A DNA stretch of 64,000 bases from Streptomonospora nanhaiensis (GTDB lineage Bacteria > Actinomycetota > Actinomycetes > Streptosporangiales > Streptosporangiaceae), in assembly GCF_026642255.1 (NCBI RefSeq), contig NZ_CP113264.1:5890001-5954000 (forward strand). The letters are read 5' to 3'. Both the position numbers and the translations under genes were made by a program. Positions 39,349 to 47,317 of this stretch are shown here, one piece after another; the first letter of the stretch is position 1; each line of letters begins with the position of its first letter. A model generated the notes under the pieces. It was not told where the DNA came from. It made no database searches and worked only from the letters and a program-made list of their open reading frames with translations.

Positions 39349-40202
39349 GCACCGACACCGCGCCGGCCCCCGGGCCCGCCCCCTCCGGACCGGGGCACGC
39401 CCGTCGGCTGCCCGGCGCCCTGCGGATCGGCCTGTCCCGGGGACGGGTCGAGATCCGGTCGTTCAGCCGGGAGTGGGAGAGCCTGGTCTTCACGTTCAGC
39501 CTGCCCGCGCTGATCCTGGTCCTGTTCGCGTCCGTCTTCGACGGCATGTTCGACATGGGCATGCCCGCCGTCGACCACTACCTGCCGGGCATGATCGCCA
39601 TGGGCCTCATGTCGGTGAGCTTCCAGCTCCTGGGCACCGGCATCGCCGGTGAGCGCGAGAACGGCGGGCTGCGCCGCCTGCGCGGCACGCCGATGCCGCC
39701 GAGCGCCTACTTCATCGGCAAGACCGTGCTGGTGGCCTTCCTGTCGTTCGGCCAGACGGTCCTCCTGCTGGGCGTCGCCGTCCTGGGGTTCGGCGCGCGG
39801 CTGCCCTCCGACGCCGGGTCGTGGGCCACCCTGGCGTGGGTCCTCCTCCTCGGCACCGTCTCGTGCGCCCTCCTCGGGATCGCGGTCAGCTCACTGGCCC
39901 GGTCCGCACAGGCGGCCTCCGCCGTGGTGGTCGTGCCCTTCCTCGTCCTGCAGTTCACGTCGGGCGTCTTCGTGCCGGTCGTGGCCCTGCCCGACTGGGT
40001 GGTGGACGCGGCGGGCCTCTTCCCCCTCCTGTGGATGGCCCAGGGCATACGGGCCGGGTTCTTCCCCGAGGAGATGGCCGCGCTCGAGCCCGGCGGCTCC
40101 TGGGACCTCCCCCAGGTGGCCCTGGCCCTGGGCACGTGGTGTGTGGTGGGCTTGGTCCTGACACTGGTGACGTTCCGGTGGAAGACGCGGAGGGACGGGT
40201 GA
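39345..40202 (+). CDS. ABC-2 type transporter permease
   Basis: 285 aa from ATG at 39345, overlapping the ATPase stop by 4 nt and preceded by GGGAGGAG. Six hydrophobic segments in the DrrB/ABC-2 pattern: SLPALILVLFASVFDGM, LPGMIAMGLMSVSFQLLGTGIA, then ERENGGLRRLRGTPMP (the conserved cytoplasmic loop of ABC-2 permeases), AFLSFGQTVLLLGVAVLGF, WVLLLGTVSCALLGIAVSSLARS, ASAVVVVPFLVLQFTSGVFVP and a final helix. The first 20 residues are Pro/Ala-rich and cytoplasmic. It forms an exporter with the preceding ATPase. Its stop is overlapped by the histidine kinase start. Confidence 0.92.
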   Translation: MSTDTAPAPGPAPSGPGHARRLPGALRIGLSRGRVEIRSFSREWESLVFTFSLPALILVLFASVFDGMFDMGMPAVDHYLPGMIAMGLMSVSFQLLGTGIAGERENGGLRRLRGTPMPPSAYFIGKTVLVAFLSFGQTVLLLGVAVLGFGARLPSDAGSWATLAWVLLLGTVSCALLGIAVSSLARSAQAASAVVVVPFLVLQFTSGVFVPVVALPDWVVDAAGLFPLLWMAQGIRAGFFPEEMAALEPGGSWDLPQVALALGTWCVVGLVLTLVTFRWKTRRDG

Positions 40203-41527
40203 GCGACGTGACCGAGGCTGTCGCCGATCGGGACCGGGGCGCGGACGGCGACGGGCGGCCCGCCGTCGGGAAGGACCCCGGTGCCGGCGAGCGGCACGCG
40301 TGGGACCTGGGCGGCTGGTGGGACCTGTACTTCACCGGCACGATGCTCGGTATGGTCCTGCTCGCCCTGGTGAGCGGCGATCCGGACGGGCGCTGGCTGC
40401 CCGCGTCCCTGACGGCGGGCGTCATCGCCGTCTACTACGCGTACGGCAAGAGGCTGCTCCTCCTGGACGGTTCCGACTGGGACCTGCCCCGCTCGCTGGT
40501 GCTGAGCGCGCTCCTCCTCCTGTGCATCCTGCCCGCGGTGTTCCTCAACCCGAACCTGACCTTCATGCTCATCGCCGTCGCCCCGCTCTGCTTCATGACG
40601 TGCGGGTCCGCGGTGGCCGTCCCCACGGTGGCGGTCGTCCTGCTGCTGCCGGGACCGGTACGGGGGCTGGCCGGCACGGAGGAGTGGAACACGGTCCTGG
40701 TCACCGCGCTGGTCCACGGCGCGATCGTCGGATACGCCCTGTGGTCCGGGCGGTGGTTCGAGCTGATCGTGGAGCAGAGCTACGAGCGGTCCGAATTGAT
40801 CGCCGAGCTCCGCGAGAGCCGCTCCGAGGCGGTCAGGCTGTCGGAGGAGTCCGGTGCCATGGCAGAGCGCGAACGCCTCGCCCGCGAGATGCACGACACC
40901 CTGGCGCAGGGGCTGACCAGCATCGTCGCCCTCACCCAGGCGGTGGAGTCGGAGCTGGACTCCGATCCCGCGACCGCGCGCCGCCACCTGGCGCTGATGC
41001 GCGAGACCGCCGCGGAGAACCTGGCGGAGGCGCGGGCGATGGTGGCGGCGCGCCAGCCGGCGCCCTTCGCCGCCGGGGACCTGGAGGCGGTCCTGGCGAG
41101 GATCACCGCGCGACTCGGCGACGAACTCGCCGCCACCGCGCACTCCAGGGTGGAGGGCTCCCCGGCGCATCTCACCAACGACCTGCAGATCTGCCTGCTG
41201 CGCACCGCGCAGGAGGCACTGTCCAACGTGCGCAGGCACTCCGGGGCCCGCCGTGTCGAGGTGGTCCTGGGCTACACGGAGGCGTGCGTCGAACTGACCG
41301 TCTCCGACGACGGACGCGGATTCGTCCCCGGGGAGGTCTCCGCGGGCCGCGGTCTCGCCAACATGGGGCACCGGGCGGCGAGTGTGGGCGGGACCCTGGA
41401 CGTCGAGGCCGCCCCCGGTTCCGGCACCACCGTCCGCATGTCCCTCCCGTCGGCGGGGGCCTCCGTCCCCGGCCGAACCCTCACCGCCCCCACTTCCCCT
41501 GAGACACACGAGGAGCGCATACCGTGA
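40199..41527 (+). CDS. sensor histidine kinase (HisKA_3 type)
   Basis: 442 aa from GTG at 40199, which overlaps the permease stop (GTGA). A polar N-terminal stretch of about 35 residues is followed by five or so membrane helices (about 40-195) with very short loops, so the sensing part probably lies in the membrane, as in intramembrane-sensing kinases. The dimerisation/phosphotransfer helix reads ERERLAREMHDTLAQGLTSIVAL with the phospho-accepting His in REMHD, and the ATPase shows N-box AQEALSNVRRHS and G-box DDGRGF / GRGLANMGHRA. Its cognate partner is the response regulator that starts within its stop codon. Signal unknown; likely a substrate or target of the linked exporter. Confidence 0.93.
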   Translation: MSDVTEAVADRDRGADGDGRPAVGKDPGAGERHAWDLGGWWDLYFTGTMLGMVLLALVSGDPDGRWLPASLTAGVIAVYYAYGKRLLLLDGSDWDLPRSLVLSALLLLCILPAVFLNPNLTFMLIAVAPLCFMTCGSAVAVPTVAVVLLLPGPVRGLAGTEEWNTVLVTALVHGAIVGYALWSGRWFELIVEQSYERSELIAELRESRSEAVRLSEESGAMAERERLAREMHDTLAQGLTSIVALTQAVESELDSDPATARRHLALMRETAAENLAEARAMVAARQPAPFAAGDLEAVLARITARLGDELAATAHSRVEGSPAHLTNDLQICLLRTAQEALSNVRRHSGARRVEVVLGYTEACVELTVSDDGRGFVPGEVSAGRGLANMGHRAASVGGTLDVEAAPGSGTTVRMSLPSAGASVPGRTLTAPTSPETHEERIP

Positions 41528-42159
41528 TCCGCGTCCTGCTGGTCGACGACCACCCGGTGGTCCGCGAGGGGATCCGCGGCATGCTCGGCGCCGAGCCGGA
41601 CCTCAGCGTGGTCGGCGACGCGGCCTCCGGACCCGAGGCCCTGGCCCTGGTCGCCGCGCTCTCCCCCGACGTCGTCCTCATGGACCTGCGCATGCCCGGC
41701 GGCGACGGGGTCTCGGCCACCGAGCGCATCACCGCCGACCACCCCGGCGCGCACGTCCTGGTGCTCACCACCTACGACACCGACGGCGACATCCTGCGGG
41801 CCGTCGAGGCGGGCGCCACCGGCTACCTGCTCAAGGACACCCCGCGCGCGGCCCTGGCCGACGCGGTCCGCGCCGCGGCCCGCGGGGAGACCGTGCTCAC
41901 CGGCCGGGTCGCGGGCAAGCTCCTGTCCGGGATGCGGCAGCGGACCGCCCCTCCCGCGGCCGTCCTGTCACCCCGCGAGACGGAGGTGCTGCGCCTGGCC
42001 GCCGAGGGCCGGACCAACGCGGCCATCGGCCGCGCCCTGCACATCAGCCAGACGACGGTGAAGACCCACCTGGTGCGGGTGTACGACAAGCTCGGCGTGG
42101 GCGACCGCACGGCGGCCGTCTCCCGGGCGATCCGCCGCGGGCTGCTCCCGGACCGGTGA
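41524..42159 (+). CDS. NarL/FixJ-family response regulator
   Basis: 211 aa from GTG at 41524, overlapping the kinase stop by 4 nt. Receiver domain 1-120: acidic pocket D8-D9, phosphorylation site D54 in VLMDLRMP, T/S switch in VLTTYD and lysine in YLLKDTP. LuxR-type helix-turn-helix 145-205 with LSPRETEVLRLAAEGRTNAAIGRALHISQTTVKTHLVRVYDKLGVGDRT. It is expected to activate the operon it sits in (ABC exporter, kinase, regulator). No obvious direct-repeat target was picked out upstream of 38473. Confidence 0.95.
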   Translation: MIRVLLVDDHPVVREGIRGMLGAEPDLSVVGDAASGPEALALVAALSPDVVLMDLRMPGGDGVSATERITADHPGAHVLVLTTYDTDGDILRAVEAGATGYLLKDTPRAALADAVRAAARGETVLTGRVAGKLLSGMRQRTAPPAAVLSPRETEVLRLAAEGRTNAAIGRALHISQTTVKTHLVRVYDKLGVGDRTAAVSRAIRRGLLPDR

Positions 42160-42210
42160 CTCCCGGGGAGGGAGGGGCGCTTCAGGGTCGGCTCAGGGAT
42201 CCTCCCGGAT

Positions 42211-42224
42211 GGCACGCGCGTGCC
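42211..42224. repeat. 14-bp perfect palindrome before the DUF1707 gene
   Basis: GGCACGCGCGTGCC, about 20 bases upstream of the DUF1707 start. Could be an operator, or a small hairpin acting on the start region; GC-rich, so chance is possible. Confidence 0.35.
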
Positions 42225-42243
42225 GCCGGGGAAGAATCGTCAT

Positions 42244-42933
42244 ATGGTGGACCCGATGAACGACGCCAATCCCCCCGAGCACGGTCGGCTGCGCGCTTCC
42301 GACGCCGACCGCGACTCCGTCGCGCACCGCCTGCGCGAAGCCCTCGCCGAAGGCCGCCTGGACCCGGACGAGCACAGCGAACGCCTGGACGCGGTCTACC
42401 GCGCCAAGACCATCGGCGAGCTCGTCCCCCTCACGGAGGACCTGCCCGCGACCGACGGCGGCCCCTCCTCCCTGACCCCCGTCTCCGGCGACTTCCGCTC
42501 GCCCCGCCCGATCTACGGCAGCGGCCGGGTCACCCCCCGGGCGACCCCCACCAGTACCGCCGCCGTGGCCGTGATGGGCGGCTCCGACCGCGCCGGGGCG
42601 TGGGTGGTCCCCAAGAACTTCTTCGCGCTCGCCCTCATGGGCGGCGTCGAACTGGACCTGCGCGAGGCGCGGTTCGTCCACCGCGAGACCACGATCTGGA
42701 CCGGCTGTGTGATGGCCGGGATCGAGATCAAGGTCCCCGACGACATCCAGGTCCGCGTCCACGGGCTGCCGATCATGGGGGGCTTCGGTACCGAGGGCGG
42801 CGATCCGCCGAGCGTGGTGGACCCGGACGCGCCGATCGTGCACATCCGCGGCCTCGCGGTCATGGCCGGCGTGGGCGTGGTCTACAAGCGGCGCAAGCAC
42901 CAGCGCAAGCGCGACCGGGGCGACGAGGACTGA
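42244..42933 (+). CDS. DUF1707 protein with LiaF-like C-terminal domain
   Basis: 229 aa from ATG at 42244, preceded by GGGGAAGAA; earlier (42220) and later (42256) in-frame starts are possible. N-terminal SHOCT-like DUF1707 domain about 14-65: LRASDADRDSVAHRLREALAEGRLDPDEHSERLDAVYRAKTIGEL. The C-terminal half (from about 105) repeats beta-strand motifs such as VAVMGGSDRAGAWVVP, ALMGGVELDLREA and IMGGFG, as in the cell-wall-stress LiaF/DUF2154 family. No membrane helix. Such proteins are often linked to envelope-stress two-component systems, and here it follows an exporter/two-component operon after 84 bases, so a regulatory tie is plausible. Confidence 0.85.
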   Translation: MVDPMNDANPPEHGRLRASDADRDSVAHRLREALAEGRLDPDEHSERLDAVYRAKTIGELVPLTEDLPATDGGPSSLTPVSGDFRSPRPIYGSGRVTPRATPTSTAAVAVMGGSDRAGAWVVPKNFFALALMGGVELDLREARFVHRETTIWTGCVMAGIEIKVPDDIQVRVHGLPIMGGFGTEGGDPPSVVDPDAPIVHIRGLAVMAGVGVVYKRRKHQRKRDRGDED

Positions 42934-43022
42934 GCCGCGCCCCGGGGGCCGGCCGCTGGACGATCGGTCCCTCCGGGGCTCCGCCACGGGCACAGTGCGC
43001 ACCGAACGCGTAAGTTGCGTGG

Positions 43023-43039
43023 CTGATTGTGGCAATCAG
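43023..43039. promoter_or_regulatory. inverted repeat upstream of the M28 aminopeptidase gene
   Basis: CTGATTG-TGG-CAATCAG, a perfect 7-bp inverted repeat in relatively AT-rich DNA, 122 nt before the start. A plausible operator or small hairpin; the bound factor is unknown. Confidence 0.4.
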
Positions 43040-43160
43040 GCTTGTCACTCCTTGCCGGGAACACCGTTCCGGTGACAGGCTGCAGCGAAACTTCGCCCAC
43101 CAGAGGTGTCCACCCCCCACGCCGCGGAGCGGTGGACCCCCGCACTCCGGAGGAAGACCG

Positions 43161-44699
43161 TTGCGCCCCACACACCGACGGGCCACGCTCGGCAGAGCGT
43201 CCGCCTTGGCATCCCCCTCCTCCCCCCGGCCCGGCGGGCGCACCGCCGCGGCGGGCCTCGCCGCCGTCCTCATGGCCTCCGGGGCCCTGGCGTCGGGCCC
43301 CGCCCACGCCGAGAGCGAGCCCGACCGCCTCGCCGACCTGGTCACCGCCGGCGCCGTCCGGGAGCACATGGAGAACCTGGACACCATCGCCGAGTACAAC
43401 GGCGGCAACCGGGCGACGAACACCCCCGGATACGACGTCGCCGCCCTGTACGTGGAGGACCAGCTCGAACGCGCGGGGTACGAGACGTACCGGCACGAGT
43501 ACGACTACGAGCTCTGGCGCGAGCAGTCGCCCTCCGTCCTGGCGCAGACCGCGCCCGGCGAGGCCGTCTACGAGGCCGATGTCGACTACGTCCCCATGAG
43601 CTACTCCGGCTCCGGGGACGTCACCGCCCCGGCCGTCGCCGTCAACGCGGACAGCACGGCGAGCGGGTGCTCCCCCGACGACTTCGCGGGCTTCCCCGAG
43701 GGCGCGGTCGCGATCACCGTGCGGGGCACCTGCCCCTTCTCCGAGAAGGTCCAGAACTCCGCCGACGCGGGCGCCTCCGCCGCCGTCGTGGTGAACAACG
43801 CGGACGAGGTCTTCCTCGGCACCATAGAGACCGTCTCCGCCATCCCGGCCGTGGGAGTGTCCGGGCTGACGGGCGCCGACCTGATCGCCGCCGACGGGCT
43901 CGAACTCCGGGTGAAGGTGGACGCCACCGTCTCCGCCGAGAGCTCCTACAGCGTCCTCGCCGAGACGGCGGAGGGCCGCGACGACAACGTCGTGGTCGTG
44001 GGCGCCCACCTCGACAGCGTCGAGGACGGCCCCGGCATCAACGACAACGGCAGCGGCACGGCGTTCGTGCTGGAGACCGCTATCCGCCTCGCCGAGCAGG
44101 CCGACCCGAACAACAAGGTCCGGTTCGCCTTCTGGGGCACCGAGGAGGAGGGCCTGGTCGGGTCGACCGAGTACGTGGCGGACCTGACGGAGCAGCAGCT
44201 GGAGGACATCGCCCTCTACCTCAACTTCGACATGATCGGCTCGCACAACTACGGCCGGTTCGTCCTCGACGGCGGCATGGAGCTGCCCGACTCCTCGGGA
44301 GCCCCCTCCGGGTCCGGGGCGATCGCCAAGGTCTTCGCGGACTACTTCGCCTCGCAGGACCAGGTGAGCGAGCCCGGCGTGCTGAGCGGGCGCAGCGACT
44401 ACAGGGCCTTCATGGAGTCCGGCATCCCGTCCGGGGGGCTGTTCAGCGGCGCCGACGGCATCAAGAGCGAGGAGCAGGTCGAGTGGTACGGCGGCACCGC
44501 CGGTGAGGCCTTCGACCCGTACTACCACACGGCGGACGACACGATGGAGCACATCGACTGGGACTCGGTGGCGGAGCTGTCGGCCGCCGGCGCCCACGGC
44601 GTGGAGTTCTTCGCCGAGAGCACCCTTCCGGTCAACGGTGTGCTGAGGTCCTCCGCACCGGCCGAGCTGCCGCGCACGGGAGACGCCTGGCTCCGCTAG
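43161..44699 (+). CDS. secreted M28 zinc aminopeptidase with PA domain
   Basis: 512 aa from TTG at 43161, chosen because GGAGGAAG lies 5 nt upstream and it gives a proper signal peptide (1-50, ending AHA); the frame is open further upstream but without conserved sequence. A protease-associated domain is inserted at about 130-250. The dinuclear zinc site is complete: H283 and D285 (GAHLDS), D295 bridging, E329-E330 (catalytic base and ligand), D357 (NFDMIGS) and H456 (YYHTADD). It removes N-terminal amino acids from peptides outside the cell. The last residues are AELPRTGDAWLR: an LPRTG pentapeptide (503-507) with no hydrophobic helix or basic tail behind it, so it cannot be a standard sortase signal. 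Confidence 0.93.
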   Translation: MRPTHRRATLGRASALASPSSPRPGGRTAAAGLAAVLMASGALASGPAHAESEPDRLADLVTAGAVREHMENLDTIAEYNGGNRATNTPGYDVAALYVEDQLERAGYETYRHEYDYELWREQSPSVLAQTAPGEAVYEADVDYVPMSYSGSGDVTAPAVAVNADSTASGCSPDDFAGFPEGAVAITVRGTCPFSEKVQNSADAGASAAVVVNNADEVFLGTIETVSAIPAVGVSGLTGADLIAADGLELRVKVDATVSAESSYSVLAETAEGRDDNVVVVGAHLDSVEDGPGINDNGSGTAFVLETAIRLAEQADPNNKVRFAFWGTEEEGLVGSTEYVADLTEQQLEDIALYLNFDMIGSHNYGRFVLDGGMELPDSSGAPSGSGAIAKVFADYFASQDQVSEPGVLSGRSDYRAFMESGIPSGGLFSGADGIKSEEQVEWYGGTAGEAFDPYYHTADDTMEHIDWDSVAELSAAGAHGVEFFAESTLPVNGVLRSSAPAELPRTGDAWLR

Positions 44700-44705
44700 G
44701 CGGAC

Positions 44706-44737
44706 GGGTCCGGGGTCCCCGCGGGGACTCCGGACCC
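44706..44737 (+). terminator. first terminator after the M28 gene
   Basis: 15-bp stem GGGTCCGGGGTCCCC / GGGGACTCCGGACCC with one G-T wobble and a tight loop, 7 nt past the stop. Confidence 0.8.
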
Positions 44738-44765
44738 CGGCGCCCCGGCCGGGGCGCCGCACATG

Positions 44766-44808
44766 GGGGCGGGCGGTGTGAACCCCCCGGTTTCACGCCG
44801 CCCGCCCC
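44766..44808 (+). terminator. second terminator hairpin
   Basis: About 17-bp stem GGGGCGGGCGGTGTGAA / TTCACGCCGCCCGCCCC with a single G-T wobble and a C-rich loop. Confidence 0.7.
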
Positions 44809-44920
44809 TCGCGGTGCCTCCCCCTGCGCGGCGGCCCCGGGTGGCCCCCTCTTCCCACCCGGGACTTGACGCGTAGAACACCACCGGAAACTACGTTGAG
44901 TAGCTCCCTCGTGTCTCAAT

Positions 44921-44956
44921 GTATCAGTGAGGTGCATCACCTTCACCCCTTGATAC
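44921..44956. promoter_or_regulatory. nested inverted repeats upstream of the adenosyltransferase gene
   Basis: Outer arms GTATCA (44921-44926) and TGATAC (44951-44956); inner arms GTGAGGTG and CACCTTCAC around CAT. Either an operator or a small bulged hairpin; nothing known was matched. Confidence 0.45.
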
Positions 44957-45179
44957 TGAACAGTTATCCTCCGTGACGAACGGAGTGTGGGCGTCCCGCC
45001 CGCAGCCCGGGGCGGCGCTTCCGGTCGGCCCTCCCCGGCGGGCCCGCGGAGGCGGCGCCGGTGCGAGCGGGCCCGACCCGGCGCACCCGTGCCCGCCGAC
45101 GGTTCCGCCGCCCGGACGGGCCGCGACCGGGGGACGTCGGCGCCGGAGCGGCGCGGGACCGCCGCACTAGGGTGGGGGC

Positions 45180-45776
45180 ATGACCACACGGGACAAGGAC
45201 AAGCCGGTCGTTCTGTCGAAGATCTACACGCGTACCGGCGACGCCGGTACGACGGCCCTCGGCGACATGAGCAGGACCGGCAAGAACGACACACGCCTCG
45301 TCGGCTACGCCGACACGGAGGAGGCCAACGCGGCCATCGGCGTCGCGCTGGCCCTGGGGGACGTCCCCGGGGACGTGCGCGCCCTGCTCGGCCGGGTGCA
45401 GAACGAACTGTTCGACCTGGGCGCCGACCTCTCCACGCCGATCGTGCCGGACCCGGAGTACCCGCCGCTGCGGGTCCTCCCCGAGTACGTCACCCGGTTG
45501 GAGGAGGCCTGCGACCACTACAACGCCGGTCTCCCCACCCTGCGCAGCTTCATCCTCCCCGGAGGCTCCCCCACCGTGGCGCTGATGCACACGGCGCGGA
45601 TCGTGGTGCGCCGTGCGGAGCGCAGCGTGTGGGCCGCCGTCGAGGAGCACGGCGACACGGTCAACCCGCTCACCGCGCAGTACCTCAACCGGCTCTCCGA
45701 CCTGCTGTTCATCCTCGGCCGGTACGTGGCGGACGAGGGCGACGAGGTGCTCTGGAAGCCCGGGGGCGAACGCTAG
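45180..45776 (+). CDS. ATP:cob(I)alamin adenosyltransferase, PduO/MMAB type
   Basis: 198 aa. It transfers adenosyl from ATP to cob(I)alamin, making coenzyme B12 for acyl-CoA mutases such as IcmA. PduO-type landmarks: KIYTRTGDAGTTALGD (14-29, ATP-binding), a GYADTEEANAAIGVA helix, the FDLGADLSTP segment, FILPGGSPTVALMHTARIVVRRAERSVWA with the R-x-x-E salt-bridge region, and NRLSDLLFILGRYVA. Trimeric five-helix bundle. It stands 480 bases after the aminopeptidase terminators, with its own regulatory region. The leader shows nested inverted repeats but no clear ribosome site. Confidence 0.95.
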   Translation: MTTRDKDKPVVLSKIYTRTGDAGTTALGDMSRTGKNDTRLVGYADTEEANAAIGVALALGDVPGDVRALLGRVQNELFDLGADLSTPIVPDPEYPPLRVLPEYVTRLEEACDHYNAGLPTLRSFILPGGSPTVALMHTARIVVRRAERSVWAAVEEHGDTVNPLTAQYLNRLSDLLFILGRYVADEGDEVLWKPGGER

Positions 45777-45876
45777 GACTGCTCCGCGGAGCGTTCCGGG
45801 CCCGCGGCGACCGGCGCAGGCGCCGAACCCGCCGACAGCACCCGCGGACCACGCACCGGCCCGTGTCCCGGCCGTC

Positions 45877-46392
45877 TCAGCACTCGGGCGGGAACTCCTC
45901 CTGCGGGACCGCCCCGGCGGCGGAGGCGCCGTCGGCCTCCGTGTACACCCCCTGCTCGGCGGCCAGCGCCCCGGTGGTGAAGGTGAGCGTCCCGATGTCG
46001 TGCTCGGCGGGCTCCCCGGGCTCCGCCTCGGCCGACCCCACGCCGAGGGTGTACTCCTCGTCCGGGGATTCCGGGCCCATCCTGTAGACGGCCCTGCCGT
46101 CCTCGTCGAGGATCTCCCAGTCCTCCCCCGGCGCGGCCAGGTCGACCTCCAGCTCGCTCCCCCCGAACTCGCGGGTGGCGACGAGGTGCAGGCTCCGGGA
46201 CTCCCCCGCCAGGTCGATCTGGCGGGGCGGGTCGTCACCGCACCAGGTGACGATCACGACCGGGAACCGGTGCTGGGCGGTGAAGTGGCCCGTGGCCACA
46301 GCACCGACGTGGCCGCCGGACGGGTAGCAGCCGGCGAGCAGGGGCGCCAGGAGTAGCGGCGCGAACAGGACGCGGAATCGGGAAGTGGCCAT
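45877..46392 (-). CDS. putative lipoprotein
   Basis: 171 aa. Type II signal peptide with lipobox LLAGC, lipidated C22. The mature part is acidic, with a few predicted beta strands (HRFPVVIVTWCGDDPP, SLHLVATREF, YTLGVGSAEAEP, IGTLTFTTGALA) and two further cysteines, one near residue 51 and one at the very C-terminus, which might form a disulfide. No known domain was recognised. It lies between the adenosyltransferase gene (convergent) and the MTH1187-type gene on the same strand, 51 bases away, which might be cotranscribed. Confidence 0.72.
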   Translation of the reverse strand: MATSRFRVLFAPLLLAPLLAGCYPSGGHVGAVATGHFTAQHRFPVVIVTWCGDDPPRQIDLAGESRSLHLVATREFGGSELEVDLAAPGEDWEILDEDGRAVYRMGPESPDEEYTLGVGSAEAEPGEPAEHDIGTLTFTTGALAAEQGVYTEADGASAAGAVPQEEFPPEC

Positions 46393-46443
46393 GGAACCGC
46401 ATACTGCCGTGTCCGACCGGTTCCGCGGAAGGACCCGGGGGCC

Positions 46444-46740
46444 TCAGGAGTCGCCGAGTTCCCGTTCGACGGCCTCGACCTTGCTGTGCAGGCCGTCCGA
46501 GACGCCCTCGCGGATGTCGGCCTTGAGGGTGAGGGACACCCGCGAGGAACCCTCGCCCGCGGCGGCGACGGCCCGCTTGACGACGTCCATCACCTCGTCC
46601 CACTCGCCCTCGACGCTGGTGAACATGGCTGTGGTCTCGTTGGGCAGCCCGCTCTCGCGTACGACCTTCACGGCCCGCGCGACGGCGGGGGCGACGGACT
46701 CGCCGGCCCCGAGCGGAGAGACAGAGAATGCGACGATCAT
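46444..46740 (-). CDS. MTH1187/YkoF-like thiamine-binding family protein
   Basis: 98 aa, DUF77 (MTH1187) family: ferredoxin-like fold with MIVAFSVSPLGAGESVAPAVARAVKVVRESGLPNETTAMFTSVEGEWDEVMDVVKRAVAA, ending in a helical VSLTLKADIREGVSDGLHSKVEAVERELG. Members form tetramers and some bind thiamine or related small molecules; ligand in this organism is unknown. Single domain of normal length. Placed between DUF2550 and the lipoprotein gene on the minus strand, downstream of the ATP synthase operon. Confidence 0.9.
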   Translation of the reverse strand: MIVAFSVSPLGAGESVAPAVARAVKVVRESGLPNETTAMFTSVEGEWDEVMDVVKRAVAAAGEGSSRVSLTLKADIREGVSDGLHSKVEAVERELGDS

Positions 46741-46787
46741 GCGGCCATGCTAGGCACAGCACGGGTCGGATGTGAACCCTCTCGGGG

Positions 46788-47288
46788 TCACGCCTCCCAC
46801 TGTGTCCCCGGGGGCATCGACTCCAGCCAGGACAGGAACCCCGTCAGGGCGCTCTCGCTCATGGCGATCTCGTACACCGCCTCCCGGGGCTCGCTGCCGT
46901 CCTCGGCGGCCCAGCCGATCCGGACGACGGTCACGTCCACGGGCAGGTGCTCGGTGTCCTCGCCGCTCGGGACCCGCCTCCCCACGACGACGAGGCCGCG
47001 GCGCGACAGGAACACTGTCGGCCGCGGCCTGAGGGAGAAGATGGGGAACCAGCCGAGGTTCTCCGTTCCGTACCGGCCGAAGCCGATACGCCAGGAGCCC
47101 CGGCGGCCCCGCCCGCCCGGTGTGCGCAGGTAGCACTCGACCGCGCCGCCCCGCTGGACGAGTACCCAGCGGCGCACGGTGACGGCGAGCACCACCGCGA
47201 GGAAGACGAAGAGCAGGGCGAAGAACACCCACTGCGCGGACCCCAGCCAGGAGCCCGGTCCCGCCTGAGCGGGAAGCGGTCGTTCCAT
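46788..47288 (-). CDS. DUF2550 membrane protein downstream of atpC
   Basis: 166 aa from ATG at 47286-47288 (a GTG two codons earlier is possible). One membrane helix near the N-terminus (about 18-38, VFFALLFVFLAVVLAVTVRRW), then a soluble domain with the family pattern GGAVECYLRTPGG...RRGSWRIGFGRYGTENLGWFPIFSLRPRPTVFLSRRGL and EIAMSESALTGFLSWLESMPPG. DUF2550 genes follow atpC in most actinobacteria; here the gap is 29 bases, so it is part of the ATP synthase operon. Function is not established. Confidence 0.88.
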   Translation of the reverse strand: MERPLPAQAGPGSWLGSAQWVFFALLFVFLAVVLAVTVRRWVLVQRGGAVECYLRTPGGRGRRGSWRIGFGRYGTENLGWFPIFSLRPRPTVFLSRRGLVVVGRRVPSGEDTEHLPVDVTVVRIGWAAEDGSEPREAVYEIAMSESALTGFLSWLESMPPGTQWEA

Positions 47289-47317
47289 GCCCACTGCCGT
47301 TCCGCCGTCCCGGTTCG

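Larger units (their letters stand above)
44700..45179. other. region between the aminopeptidase and adenosyltransferase genes
   Basis: 480 bases without a gene. It starts with two terminator hairpins (44,706-44,737 and 44,766-44,808), then has a less GC-rich segment (44,865-44,975) that contains nested inverted repeats at 44,921-44,956 and probably the adenosyltransferase promoter. The last 200 bases before that gene are GC-rich and look like untranslated leader or spacer. No cobalamin riboswitch was recognised. Confidence 0.55.

Noticed and set aside
44809..45179. Cobalamin riboswitch before the adenosyltransferase gene
   Set aside because: No B12-box-like core or the expected set of conserved loops was recognised by eye.
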